Of a stretch of DNA of 64,000 nt, positions 27,761 through 36,554 are shown one piece after another. Under the pieces are notes generated by a model, which worked only from the letters and a program-made list of their open reading frames with translations, was not told the origin of the DNA and ran no database searches. The first letter of the stretch is position 1. Each line of letters opens with the position of its first letter. Location of the stretch: assembly GCF_005869225.1 (NCBI RefSeq), contig NZ_SWFP01000001.1, positions 1,240,001 through 1,304,000 of the forward strand, in the 5' to 3' direction. Both the position numbers and the translations under genes were made by a program. Source of the stretch: Dyadobacter bucti (GTDB taxonomy: Bacteria; Bacteroidota; Bacteroidia; Cytophagales; Spirosomataceae).

Positions 27761-28846
27761 TTACTTGGAAATTACAATTTTGTGATCACTGCTGGTATTA
27801 TTCTTCTGAGTTACCTTTACCACATACACACCTGCTGCGAGATTTTTTACATTGATATCTTTGATAAGGTTGCTTGCAGAGTTATAGACTTCTTTTCCTC
27901 CCATATTGTAGATTTGAATCTTCGCTACCTTATCCCAATCATTGGTTTTTATACTAATCTGATCAATCAGTGGATTTGGGAACATGATGAATTGGGCTTG
28001 CCCCTCAAAATTCACGCTTTCAATTTTACTATATGCGCTGCTGCCGTCTTTATCAATCATATGCAAACGATAAAGGTTGGAGCCATTAAGAGGATAAGAA
28101 TCCGTAGCTGAATAATAAGCAGTCTGCTTGCTTTCTCCCTTCGATTTAACGCTCCCAATTTGCTGCCACTTTTTGCCGTCTGAACTTCGCTGAATATCAA
28201 ATCTGTCACTATTTGTCTCCTCGGACGTTGCCCAATTTAGCTGAGCAACATTTCTTTCTTTGGTTGCAGAAAACGATATCAGTTTGACAGGCAACGGGAA
28301 AGTTTGTTCTACAAAAGTGAACGGTCTGAAAGTTATTTCATCTTGTGGATTTGACCATGAGCTTCCCTGAAGAGTTGGAAGCAATCGCGGCGATGCAGGA
28401 TTCCCCTGCTCCACTGGGCCGGAAAAGTCTATGGTGTAGGTAGCCAGATGAACAAAATCGGTTGTATTTAAATCCAGATCGTCGTCGGCTCTTTCCAGCG
28501 TTAAACCCAACTCCTGCCATCCGGGGGGAGGGTTACCAGGGGCTATTGTCTGGACACCTATACTTGCCGATGCATATAAAGGATCTCCGACACCCGATCC
28601 CCCTATAATAGTAACACCGGCTGGCAATTGCACATCAAGCCTGACATTATATGCTCTCCATGTATTATCATTTGGCGGGAGATAGGTCGGATCCCCCTTG
28701 CCTACCACATCGAATGTCCAATGCAGCCCATCCTGGCTTACCTTCTTATTGACGAAGTCAAGAATGATTGTCGTTTGAGCTTTGGTTCCCTCTGAAAACA
28801 CAGTCAAGAGGAAAACAATTAAAAATGCCTTTAAAATTAGTTTCAT
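27761..28846 (-). CDS. T9SS type A sorted secreted protein (first cassette)
   Basis: This 361-residue protein has a signal peptide (ends EGTKAQ). A beta-rich N-terminal domain (17-180) contains LQGSSWSNPQDE. A linker domain starts at about residue 190 (LPVKLISFSATKERNVAQLNWATSEE), a fibronectin-like module seen before many T9SS sorting domains. The C-terminal T9SS sorting domain (MFPNPLIDQISI, GGKEVYN, LAAGVYVVKV, HKIVISK) directs export through the type IX system and anchoring on the cell surface. It follows the large repeat protein by 11 nt. Its C-terminal half is closely similar to the protein at 32204-33235, so the pair came from duplication. The ligand is unknown. Confidence 0.88.
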   Translation of the reverse strand: MKLILKAFLIVFLLTVFSEGTKAQTTIILDFVNKKVSQDGLHWTFDVVGKGDPTYLPPNDNTWRAYNVRLDVQLPAGVTIIGGSGVGDPLYASASIGVQTIAPGNPPPGWQELGLTLERADDDLDLNTTDFVHLATYTIDFSGPVEQGNPASPRLLPTLQGSSWSNPQDEITFRPFTFVEQTFPLPVKLISFSATKERNVAQLNWATSEETNSDRFDIQRSSDGKKWQQIGSVKSKGESKQTAYYSATDSYPLNGSNLYRLHMIDKDGSSAYSKIESVNFEGQAQFIMFPNPLIDQISIKTNDWDKVAKIQIYNMGGKEVYNSASNLIKDINVKNLAAGVYVVKVTQKNNTSSDHKIVISK

Positions 28847-28856
28847 AGTTTACTTA

Positions 28857-31800
28857 TTAATAGTTGATTAGTATTGAAAAGCAATTGCCATTGAATCTGT
28901 TTCGCTGGATATTCATATCGAGATTTTCGAGCACACCATTCATATTCAAATCCCGTGAAGAATAGACGTCTAAAATTCCCTGATTAAATGAATTCCTGGT
29001 TTGATTGATATCTTGATTCTCTACCGCGAGGTTCTGATTGGGATCTCCATTGATCATGCACCAAACTCCATTTACAAGTTTCATTTGATCGGATGCAGAT
29101 CCATCATTGTAAGCCTGCGCAAGCGCCGTAGTAAAATCATAGCTTACTGGCCCTACTCCGAATGTGGCGATGCTATTACTCATGATCGCAACGTGGTTCC
29201 GATGTTTGAGAACAATCCTGACCGGCTCTGCCTGGGGCGTAAACTTCGGGGTAGTGTTATCCGCATTGGTGATGAGACCATTGGGCCGTAAAAACAAGCT
29301 CTGACTTTCAAGTATTGCTGTCGGATTGGCTGCACTGCGTACTTCGACCCTAATCCAATCCACTACCTCCGCTGATATGGCGATGTTATTGATATTCGGT
29401 ACAAAAAGCCCGCTACCATAAGGATCCGTTTCCGGTATTAAACCCTGATTGTTACCAAAATAGGTTTGCAGGTCATTGCGCATTTGTGGCAAGTTGGCAT
29501 GCATCGCTCCCTGCAAATTCACTTTAACACTCAGCTGAACTTTGTCGGCACATGGATTAATCACTACCGTGATTTTTGCCGTGGAGTTGTCTGTATTCCA
29601 GCAATCATTCGGCATGTCGTAGAAAAATGCATAGTAATCTCCTGGGCCCGCTGTCTGTGGCGTTGGGTATGGATTACCCGAGTGATTGGGATTATCAAAC
29701 CACACAACCTGAGCTAACGGAGGATAATTGACTCCAGTCAGCGTAGTACCAAGAGCGGCCGTTGTAGCCGGACATGAATTGGTCAGCGTAGTAATTGAAA
29801 TCAAACCTACCTGTTCGGTGCCTGCATTACATACCGGCAAGCAGTCATCTATTGTTACTGTAACTTGTCCGGTAGAGTAATCTGTATTGAAACAGCTATT
29901 GATCTGATCAAAGAAGAAAGCATAGTAGGTTCCCGATACGCTTACGTTGATTTTCCCCTGTCCATTGATAACAACCTCCGGCACCATGGTTCCCGGCTGA
30001 TGATCCTGGGTAGTGTAAAATACGAGTGTAGCTCCGTTAGGCACTGCGTTCTCGTACAAAGGTTTGAGGTTCACAACCTTCGACGGACAAATATTTTTAA
30101 TCGTTTTTGCACTCAACACTACCTGATCTGTCGTGGCATTACAGGGCGGACAAATTACGTTTGTGAGAACGACTTTTGCGCTGGAATTGCTTGTATTATA
30201 ACAGTTATTTACAGCATCGTATAAAAATGCATAGTACGTACCTGCTCCTGCCGAAAGCGGCGTTGGATAGGGAGATCCAGTGTGATTAGGATTTGTGAAC
30301 CATACCACCGACAGACCATCTGGAATCACACCTGTCAGCAAAGTGTTAAGATTGAGTTTATTAGTGGGGCACTTGGTTGACGCTTTGTCACTAAATAACA
30401 CCACCTGCTTGGTCCCTGCGTTACAAGGCGTCGGACATGGGTTGACAACTGCTGTAACCTTTGCCGAAGAGTTGTCTGTATTATAACAATCATTTACCTC
30501 GTCGTAAAAAAATGCGTAGTAAATACCCGCTTCCGCAAATGTGGGGTTGGGGTATGGCAATCCTGTATGATTTGGATTTGTAAACCAGACAATAGACGTC
30601 CCTTGAGGCGGGACACCGGCGATTGCCTTAGTGATATCTACCTTATTGGACGGACAGATATTATTTTCCAAAGCTGCGTTCAACGACACCTGCTCAGTAC
30701 CTGCGTTGCAGGGAGCCGGGCAGGGGGTAATCGTTACAGTAACCGCGGCAGTAGAATTATTCGTATTGAAGCACTCGTTGATCTGGTCATAAAAGAACGC
30801 GTAATAGGTACCGGAAGCGAACACATAAATCTTGCCGGTCATCTGTACTTCCGGGATCATTGTACCGGGAGCATGATTTGGTGTACTGTAAAAAACAATT
30901 GCTGACCCGGGAGGCGCCACATTGGTCACCAGCGGTTTGAGATCAACAAGCGACGCGGGGCAGATGTTTTTGATTTTGTTGGTACTTAATGTTGCCTGCT
31001 CCGTACCCGCGTTGCAAGGAGGACATAACATGGCTGTCACCGTAACCACCGCCGTTGAATTGTCTGTATTGTAGCAATTGTTGACTGTATCATAAAAAAA
31101 AGCATAATAAGTCCCAGGTGCCGCTGCCTGTGGCGATAAATATTTAAATCCAGTATGATTAGGATTCGTAAACCACAGCACTTGTATGTCTGGTGGTATT
31201 TGGCCGACCAAGGCATTGTTCAGATTATACTTATTACTCGGGCAAACTGTTGATGCATTATGAGTAGAAAGACTTACCTGATCCACTCCCGCATTACATT
31301 GCTTCAAAGCATCAACTCCACCAATGTCGAGACCAATGATTCCCATCTCATCTGCATCACCCATAAAAGTGACTTTCGCTGTCGTCGCAGCTGCAATAAA
31401 TGTCAAAGACCGGGATATCCATTGATTTGTGTTAATACCTTCGGTAAAATTTGTTGTATGGAGAGTGTTGACTCCATTATTTGTCAATCTTAAGATAGCA
31501 TTTCTCGCGTATTTCCACACGTCAGGTTGATTCTTAAATCGGGGTGCTATGACCCTATATTTTAATGTGTAACCATTTCCTGGCACGAGTCCCGTTATTA
31601 TTGTCGAAGCCTCTTCGTTAAGGACGACATTATTGTGTACAACCAAGGTTAAAAAAGTGCCGTTGCCTGAGGGTGTCGGAGGAACGATCAAATGCCATTT
31701 ATAATCATCTGATTGCTCTCCCCAGTAAATATTATTCGAGATGTCCGGTGAGTACTTCTCAATAGTCCAACCACTCGGAACGCAAAATCTGCAAATTGGG

Positions 31801-31892
31801 CCCCCACCAGACGGACTTATGGACTGAGACATTACAAACGTCAAACCAATCAATAACAAAAATATCGTAGATAGAAGTATCCTTTTTCTCAT
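28857..31892 (-). CDS. Large secreted multi-repeat protein with dockerin-like tail (first cassette)
   Basis: This 1011-residue protein has a signal peptide (ends VMSQS) and an N-terminal carbohydrate-binding-like domain (about 25-195). Seven units of 85-95 residues follow. Each runs from CNAGTEQVSL through a conserved CP, a VWFTNPNHTG or VFYSTPNHAPG strand and YYAFFYDxxNxCYNTDNSTA to a closing CP pair. Paired cysteines suggest a disulfide in each unit. The C-terminal 60 residues have two Ca-binding-type loops (DPNQNLAVENQDIN, DLNMNGVLENLDMN) like type I dockerins. No T9SS sorting domain is present, so it may reach the surface by other means or through its cotranscribed partner at 27761. The repeat family is unnamed to me. 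Confidence 0.75.
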   Translation of the reverse strand: MRKRILLSTIFLLLIGLTFVMSQSISPSGGGPICRFCVPSGWTIEKYSPDISNNIYWGEQSDDYKWHLIVPPTPSGNGTFLTLVVHNNVVLNEEASTIITGLVPGNGYTLKYRVIAPRFKNQPDVWKYARNAILRLTNNGVNTLHTTNFTEGINTNQWISRSLTFIAAATTAKVTFMGDADEMGIIGLDIGGVDALKQCNAGVDQVSLSTHNASTVCPSNKYNLNNALVGQIPPDIQVLWFTNPNHTGFKYLSPQAAAPGTYYAFFYDTVNNCYNTDNSTAVVTVTAMLCPPCNAGTEQATLSTNKIKNICPASLVDLKPLVTNVAPPGSAIVFYSTPNHAPGTMIPEVQMTGKIYVFASGTYYAFFYDQINECFNTNNSTAAVTVTITPCPAPCNAGTEQVSLNAALENNICPSNKVDITKAIAGVPPQGTSIVWFTNPNHTGLPYPNPTFAEAGIYYAFFYDEVNDCYNTDNSSAKVTAVVNPCPTPCNAGTKQVVLFSDKASTKCPTNKLNLNTLLTGVIPDGLSVVWFTNPNHTGSPYPTPLSAGAGTYYAFLYDAVNNCYNTSNSSAKVVLTNVICPPCNATTDQVVLSAKTIKNICPSKVVNLKPLYENAVPNGATLVFYTTQDHQPGTMVPEVVINGQGKINVSVSGTYYAFFFDQINSCFNTDYSTGQVTVTIDDCLPVCNAGTEQVGLISITTLTNSCPATTAALGTTLTGVNYPPLAQVVWFDNPNHSGNPYPTPQTAGPGDYYAFFYDMPNDCWNTDNSTAKITVVINPCADKVQLSVKVNLQGAMHANLPQMRNDLQTYFGNNQGLIPETDPYGSGLFVPNINNIAISAEVVDWIRVEVRSAANPTAILESQSLFLRPNGLITNADNTTPKFTPQAEPVRIVLKHRNHVAIMSNSIATFGVGPVSYDFTTALAQAYNDGSASDQMKLVNGVWCMINGDPNQNLAVENQDINQTRNSFNQGILDVYSSRDLNMNGVLENLDMNIQRNRFNGNCFSILINY

Positions 31893-32067
31893 AACTCAAG
31901 TGTGTTTAAATTTCATTTCCACAGATCAACCTCAACTGTGTACTTCAAATCGGTTTTTTAAAGGTGGTGTCCGTTGCTCCGGACAGATGAATGTTTTTCA
32001 TGATGTTTTCATAATGTTTAAGTTTTGAGATTTATAAAATGAGTTATTCATTCGATGACTGCAGGTT
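31888..32067 (-). repeat. 180-nt duplicated leader, copy A
   Basis: This stretch directly upstream of the first repeat-protein gene is nearly identical to 35522-35701 upstream of the second one, with about ten differences by eye. It contains the start context, a short hairpin near the GTCCG/CGGAC bases and presumably the promoter of the cassette. Confidence 0.8.
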
Positions 32068-32147
32068 CAAAGTGTCAATCCTTTCATGCCCAAGGTGGTC
32101 CCGTTAGCTAGGGTTCGATATGTGTAATTATTTTAGTTGAAGAAGAA

Positions 32148-32181
32148 AGATTAAACGCCGATGAATCACCAGCGTTAATCT
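32148..32181 (-). terminator. Rho-independent terminator of the second T9SS cassette
   Basis: On the minus strand AGATTAACGC pairs with GCGTTTAATCT, followed by a T-rich tract (TTTCTTCTTC). It matches the terminator at 27704-27738. Confidence 0.75.
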
Positions 32182-32203
32182 GCTACACACAAAACCCTAT
32201 ACT

Positions 32204-33235
32204 TTATTTGGCAATTACAATTTTGTGATCACTGGTTGTATTATTCTTCTGCGTCACTTTAACCACGTACATCCCTCCTGCCAAATGTTTGAGGTCAATA
32301 TGCCTGGCAGGTCTTTCTCCGGATTCATAAACCTCTTTACCCCGCATATTAAAGATCTGGATCCTTTTAACCTTGCTCCAGTCTTCGGGAGTTTTGATAC
32401 TTAGCTGGTCGCTTAGCGGATTAGGAAACATGGTAAAATCGGTTTTCAGGTCAAACCTCACGCTCTGAATTTTACTATAAGCACTGGTTTTATCTTTGTC
32501 AATCATGTGAAGCCGATACAAGTTGTCACCATTCAAAGGATAGGGATCAACAGCGGAGTAGAAATGTTCTGTTACACTTTCCCCTGTTGCCGCCACAATT
32601 TGAATTGTTGTCCACTGCTTTCCATCCCTGCTTCGCTGTACATCGAAGTGATCGCTGTTTGTTTCTTCGGTTGTCGACCAGGTAAGATTAGTTGTGTTGC
32701 CTTCTTTCGCAGCTTGAAATTCTTTTAGTTTCACTGGAAGATTTATTTCTACCGGTACAGAGGTAGTACTGTTATCATTAGCCGTTAAATTTCCAGGTGT
32801 TTGAGGTCCCTGAAAACCTAATGTTGCGGTAACGACACCTGTCCCAACAGCGTTACCCTCAACATGAATGTAAAAAGTAAAACATTCAGCATTAGGTAAA
32901 GGAGTATTATTCAGCAGACGTACTGTATGATTTCCTGTCTCATTAGAAAACTGCTGTATTGTAAAGTTAGTAAGATCTGAACCATCTGGATTCGTTACAG
33001 ATAATAGGGTCAAATTGTTTGGAAAGCTTATTTGAGGTCTCAATTTATTGGCTGGTGCAGTGACATTGTTAGCATCAACATTACAGATAACAACTTCAAC
33101 AATCCCTTCTTCGTAGTTAAGAATGGAAGGTTGCAGACCTAAGATATTGATATCACAATCTTGCGCAAAGACAGGATTAGCTAAATTGCTTCCAATTATA
33201 AATAATGTTCCAAGTAAAAGGTTCTTTGATTTCAT
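32204..33235 (-). CDS. T9SS type A sorted secreted protein (second cassette)
   Basis: This 343-residue protein has a signal peptide (ends NPVFAQ), then a DUF11/CARDB-like beta domain (25-155, ending NLTANDNSTTSVPVEI). The same fibronectin-like linker module follows (LPVKLKEFQAAKEGNTTNLTWST), and then a T9SS type A sorting domain (MFPNPLSDQLSI, RGKEVYE, LAGGMYVVKV, HKIVIAK). The last 150 residues are strongly similar to the paralogue at 27761-28846, while the N-terminal domain differs. It is thus a duplicated scaffold with an exchanged binding domain. It is the second gene of its cassette, 95 nt after the repeat protein. Confidence 0.88.
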   Translation of the reverse strand: MKSKNLLLGTLFIIGSNLANPVFAQDCDINILGLQPSILNYEEGIVEVVICNVDANNVTAPANKLRPQISFPNNLTLLSVTNPDGSDLTNFTIQQFSNETGNHTVRLLNNTPLPNAECFTFYIHVEGNAVGTGVVTATLGFQGPQTPGNLTANDNSTTSVPVEINLPVKLKEFQAAKEGNTTNLTWSTTEETNSDHFDVQRSRDGKQWTTIQIVAATGESVTEHFYSAVDPYPLNGDNLYRLHMIDKDKTSAYSKIQSVRFDLKTDFTMFPNPLSDQLSIKTPEDWSKVKRIQIFNMRGKEVYESGERPARHIDLKHLAGGMYVVKVTQKNNTTSDHKIVIAK

Positions 33236-33330
33236 TGTTTGGGCTATTTTGATTGAAAACTGATTTAAGTCGCAGGATAATCACCTGCCGCGTTAAGCCG
33301 CAGATGATTTCCATTTGTAAGATTCTTTAA

Positions 33331-35526
33331 CTAATTGGTTGCAATTGAGGTAACACTCGAGTTGTTTGCTGTATTTAATTCTCCGCCACTGCCTCCAATT
33401 ATCGTAGCAGTAATATTTTGTTTGGTTCCTGATGGAATTCCAGCCTTTCTTTTTACATTAAACCCAATTACCGCCTGCCCATTTGCTGGCAATACTTTCG
33501 TTGCCGTGGCTGTTATGAAATTGGCGTTTTCCGTAAATGTCCAGTCTCCGTTTTCATTCGCAGTACCGCCAAACACATTTGACTGCCCACTGGTAGTCGG
33601 GTAGGTTATTGTAAAAGCGTTGATTTTGTTTACGCGAAATGATACATTTCCATTGGTCGGCAAACCATTGATTTCAAATAAATTGATGACGAAATCCCTA
33701 CTTGCATTGTCATCAAAACTCAATCCGTCTATGTCGAGCGTCGGTGTCAGATCTGGTTCTGCATCAAGCGGACAATCGGTAATCGTCACGCTTACCATGG
33801 CCTGCGAATTATTTGTGTTATAACATCCTCCTCCATAATGAAAAAAAGCATAATAGGTACCGGCAGGAGCCTTCGACGGATCAGCAACTGGCGGGCCGCT
33901 ATGATCTGATGTGCTATACCAAACCAGCGTCCCGCCCACAGGAATTACACCTTGATAAAGTTTAGTAAGGTTCGTTGTCGTCCCTGCACAAATTGGCACA
34001 GATTGCCCAGATAGAATGACCTCGGCGGTAGAATTTATCTTAACCGTAACTTTGGCACTTGACGTCGCAGTATTATAACAATTATTCTGACTATCGTAGA
34101 TAAAAGCAAAGTAATCTCCAGCAAAGGCCACCTTTGTTGGATCTTTTACAGCTGGAAGGGTATGCATTGCATTGCTATACCAAACCAGCGAGGTTCCAAC
34201 CGGCAAATTACCTGAGAAATAGCTGTTGAGATTTACCGTTGAACCGGAGCAAATAGTGACTTCCTGCTGATTTAACGCAATCTGGGCACTACCTGCTTTA
34301 CAAGGCGGGCAAGAGGGATTCGCGACGGCTTGAACTTGTGCCAGTGAAGAGTTGGCTGTATAACAAGCATTTGCCACATTATATAAAAACGCATAATAGG
34401 TAAACCCGGTCGCAGCTACTAAGGGATCTGCGACAGGTTCACCGGTGTTATTATTACTTGTAAACCAATGTAATCGATAGCCCGAAGGAGCCGATTCTGA
34501 GAGGGTTGAATTCAAATTTACCGTCTGTACTGGACAAGTATTTGTAATCGAGGATACAGTTAAGGTTGGCGTCTTCCTATTAACTGATACTGTAGCATTT
34601 GAATTAGCCACGTTATAACATTCTGCATTCAAATCCTTGAAAAAAGCATAGTAAATGCCCGGGCCCACCGCATTCGGATCGGCAATTGGTTGACCTGAGT
34701 GAGAAGGATTATTAAACCATACTACCTTGGTACCAGACGGTGGACTACCCTGAACATATGTCGTTAAATCCGCAGTTTGATCTGTACAAATCAAGGTTTT
34801 ATTTGCTGATCCATTTACTATTGGTACCTGATTCGGACTCAAATCACACTGTTGTACCAACGCTGATGACCCAGCCAAGTCTAGGCAAACAAAGCCTCCC
34901 GGAGTTATCTCATTATCATATGCTTCTCCAGTGAAAGTTATTCTAACCTTATCGCTTGGTGCAACAAAGGTTATAGTTTGAAGAATCCATTTGTTAAAAA
35001 GGCCAATACCAAAAGTCACCGTTTTTTTTGTTATCACATTAGCGCCGTTGGTAACCCACAAAGTTGCAGTTTTGCCATAATCCGTGTAAAAAATATCATC
35101 AAAGGTTTGGTATTTCGCTTTTCCGGATAATACGTGGTATGACAAGTTATATGTCTTTCCAGCCGTGAGGCCCGAAATCTCTGAGAAGGCCCCATTGTCT
35201 TTGTTTTGTATCGGCGTTGTCGGCGGGGGAACGTGAACGGTAAGCCACCTCACACCAGCCCCGCCGGACGGAGATAACGGCTGAGACAGATCTTCTCCTG
35301 CACCGTTTATCCAGCTCATAAAACAGTCATCAGGACAAACCGGATTTCCAATTGTATATGGATATGCTACATTTGGTGCGTTTGTCCATCCGGGGATGTT
35401 GCAGTTTTGGCCACAATTAGCCTGGGCGTTTGTCGAATAAACATTTTGCGCTTTCGCCCCATTTTTTAGTATTACTAATAATAATAATAATAATAATAAT
35501 AGCGATTGAAAATATATCTTCCTCAT
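33331..35526 (-). CDS. Secreted multi-repeat protein (second cassette)
   Basis: This 731-residue protein has a signal peptide with an unusually long leucine run (residues 9-17, encoded mainly by consecutive TTA codons). An N-terminal domain (about 28-225) resembles the paralogue at 28857. About five units of the same 85-90-residue repeat follow (VWFNNPSHSG, GIYYAFFKDLNAECYN, LVWYSNAMHT, YFAFIYDSQNNCYN). The C-terminus is a different beta domain of the DUF11/CARDB type (about 580-731, ending NTANNSSVTSIATN) rather than the dockerin-like tail. It lacks a T9SS sorting domain. It shares the duplicated 180-nt leader with its paralogue and is probably a surface or matrix protein. Confidence 0.78.
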   Translation of the reverse strand: MRKIYFQSLLLLLLLLLVILKNGAKAQNVYSTNAQANCGQNCNIPGWTNAPNVAYPYTIGNPVCPDDCFMSWINGAGEDLSQPLSPSGGAGVRWLTVHVPPPTTPIQNKDNGAFSEISGLTAGKTYNLSYHVLSGKAKYQTFDDIFYTDYGKTATLWVTNGANVITKKTVTFGIGLFNKWILQTITFVAPSDKVRITFTGEAYDNEITPGGFVCLDLAGSSALVQQCDLSPNQVPIVNGSANKTLICTDQTADLTTYVQGSPPSGTKVVWFNNPSHSGQPIADPNAVGPGIYYAFFKDLNAECYNVANSNATVSVNRKTPTLTVSSITNTCPVQTVNLNSTLSESAPSGYRLHWFTSNNNTGEPVADPLVAATGFTYYAFLYNVANACYTANSSLAQVQAVANPSCPPCKAGSAQIALNQQEVTICSGSTVNLNSYFSGNLPVGTSLVWYSNAMHTLPAVKDPTKVAFAGDYFAFIYDSQNNCYNTATSSAKVTVKINSTAEVILSGQSVPICAGTTTNLTKLYQGVIPVGGTLVWYSTSDHSGPPVADPSKAPAGTYYAFFHYGGGCYNTNNSQAMVSVTITDCPLDAEPDLTPTLDIDGLSFDDNASRDFVINLFEINGLPTNGNVSFRVNKINAFTITYPTTSGQSNVFGGTANENGDWTFTENANFITATATKVLPANGQAVIGFNVKRKAGIPSGTKQNITATIIGGSGGELNTANNSSVTSIATN
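35477..35501. repeat. Trinucleotide (TTA)n microsatellite inside a signal-peptide coding region
   Basis: Eight consecutive TTA leucine codons on the minus strand encode most of the hydrophobic core of the signal peptide of the 33331-35526 gene. Slippage would change the core length one leucine at a time without breaking the frame. Confidence 0.85.
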
Positions 35527-35701
35527 AACTCAAGTGTGTTTAAATTTCATTTCCACAGATCAATCTCAGCTGTGTACTTCAAATCGGTTTCTTAAAGTTG
35601 GTGTCTGTTGCTCCGGACAGGTGAATGTTTTTCATGATGTTTTCATAATGTTTAAGTTTTGAGATTTATAAAATGAGTTATTCTGTCGATGACAGCAGGT
35701 T
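35522..35701 (-). repeat. 180-nt duplicated leader, copy B
   Basis: This is the second copy of the leader described at 31888-32067, in the same orientation and directly upstream of the second repeat-protein gene. The downstream remainder up to 35869 holds no convincing gene. Confidence 0.8.
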
Positions 35702-35869
35702 GCGATGTCATCCATACAAAAATTGAAAACAGAAAAACAGAATTAACAAAGCGATGAACTAACGGCAGGAGAAATAAACTAACGGTCAAGAAAAATAGAC
35801 TTTGTACAATATTTTTGACCAAAAATCCATTATTGGATGGTTTTGATGACAAAGTGTTGTGAAATTATT

Positions 35870-35897
35870 GCATCCCACTGTCGCAACAGTGGGATGC
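35870..35897 (-). terminator. Terminator-like hairpin after the small membrane protein gene
   Basis: A perfect 12-bp stem (GCATCCCACTGT at 35870-35881 and its complement at 35886-35897) with a CGCA loop lies 13 nt downstream of the minus-strand gene at 35911. An AT-rich tail follows on that strand. Confidence 0.65.
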
Positions 35898-35910
35898 AGC
35901 TGATCGCATT

Positions 35911-36201
35911 TTATCGCCAGCCAGGCTTGAACAAAATGATCAGCAGGATAAAGACCGCTGTCACAATCAACGGAACGGCGCTCATCCAGACCATAATGGT
36001 TGCTGGCTGCAGATTATCGTACCAAACCAGAAAGCCCGATACCACGATAACCAGGAAGAGGGCCACCCCTACTATGATAAGGGCCCGTTTTTCAAAGCGG
36101 CTCATCAGCTTGCCCCCGGTAAACTCGCTGTAAGCAATGTACCCCAGGATTACCATGAGCGAGAACAAGTCTATTGTCAGTCCTAAAAAATATGTTTGCA
36201 T
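35911..36201 (-). CDS. Small three-span membrane protein
   Basis: This 96-residue protein has three hydrophobic segments (about 5-25, 42-62 and 70-91) with a short basic loop between the first two (MSRFEKRA). It starts at ATG (MQTYFLGLTIDLF), is followed by a strong hairpin terminator and stands alone on its strand. I do not recognise a family and see no catalytic residues. An intact frame, good hydrophobic periodicity and its own terminator argue that it is a real gene. Confidence 0.6.
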   Translation of the reverse strand: MQTYFLGLTIDLFSLMVILGYIAYSEFTGGKLMSRFEKRALIIVGVALFLVIVVSGFLVWYDNLQPATIMVWMSAVPLIVTAVFILLIILFKPGWR

Positions 36202-36554
36202 AGATCAAATTGTTATGAGGTTTAGTTACTGTGATGAATACCAGAAAATTTCCACGCGCGCAAACTATTTGCTATATACGTAGTGAAATTGCAGCGTGTT
36301 TTTTACTTTTATTTACCACATGCAAATATGATCCGTTAAATGGATTTCAACGAAAGCAATGAATAAACGGTACAGCAGGTTTTTCAAAAGGTAAATCGGC
36401 TGGTATTTCGCTCTGGAGTAGCAAGCAGGAAGCAGGCGCGGTGATTATTACCGATGGTTAGCTGAAACCAGCCTTAGAGTAATTTCATTTCCGTTTTTTA
36501 CACGCCATTAGTAAATTATAACTTGTTTGAAGGTATACCTATCTGAATTGGACC
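36202..36554. other. Gene-free stretch upstream of the LytS-type kinase
   Basis: No supported coding frame or clear repeat was seen in these 353 bases. The stretch should contain the divergent promoters of the small membrane protein and the kinase. Confidence 0.4.

Noticed and set aside
35652-35852. 66-codon frame with hydrophobic segments on the minus strand
   Set aside because: It overlaps the duplicated leader and has no start context, and the matching copy upstream of the first cassette is not open in that frame.
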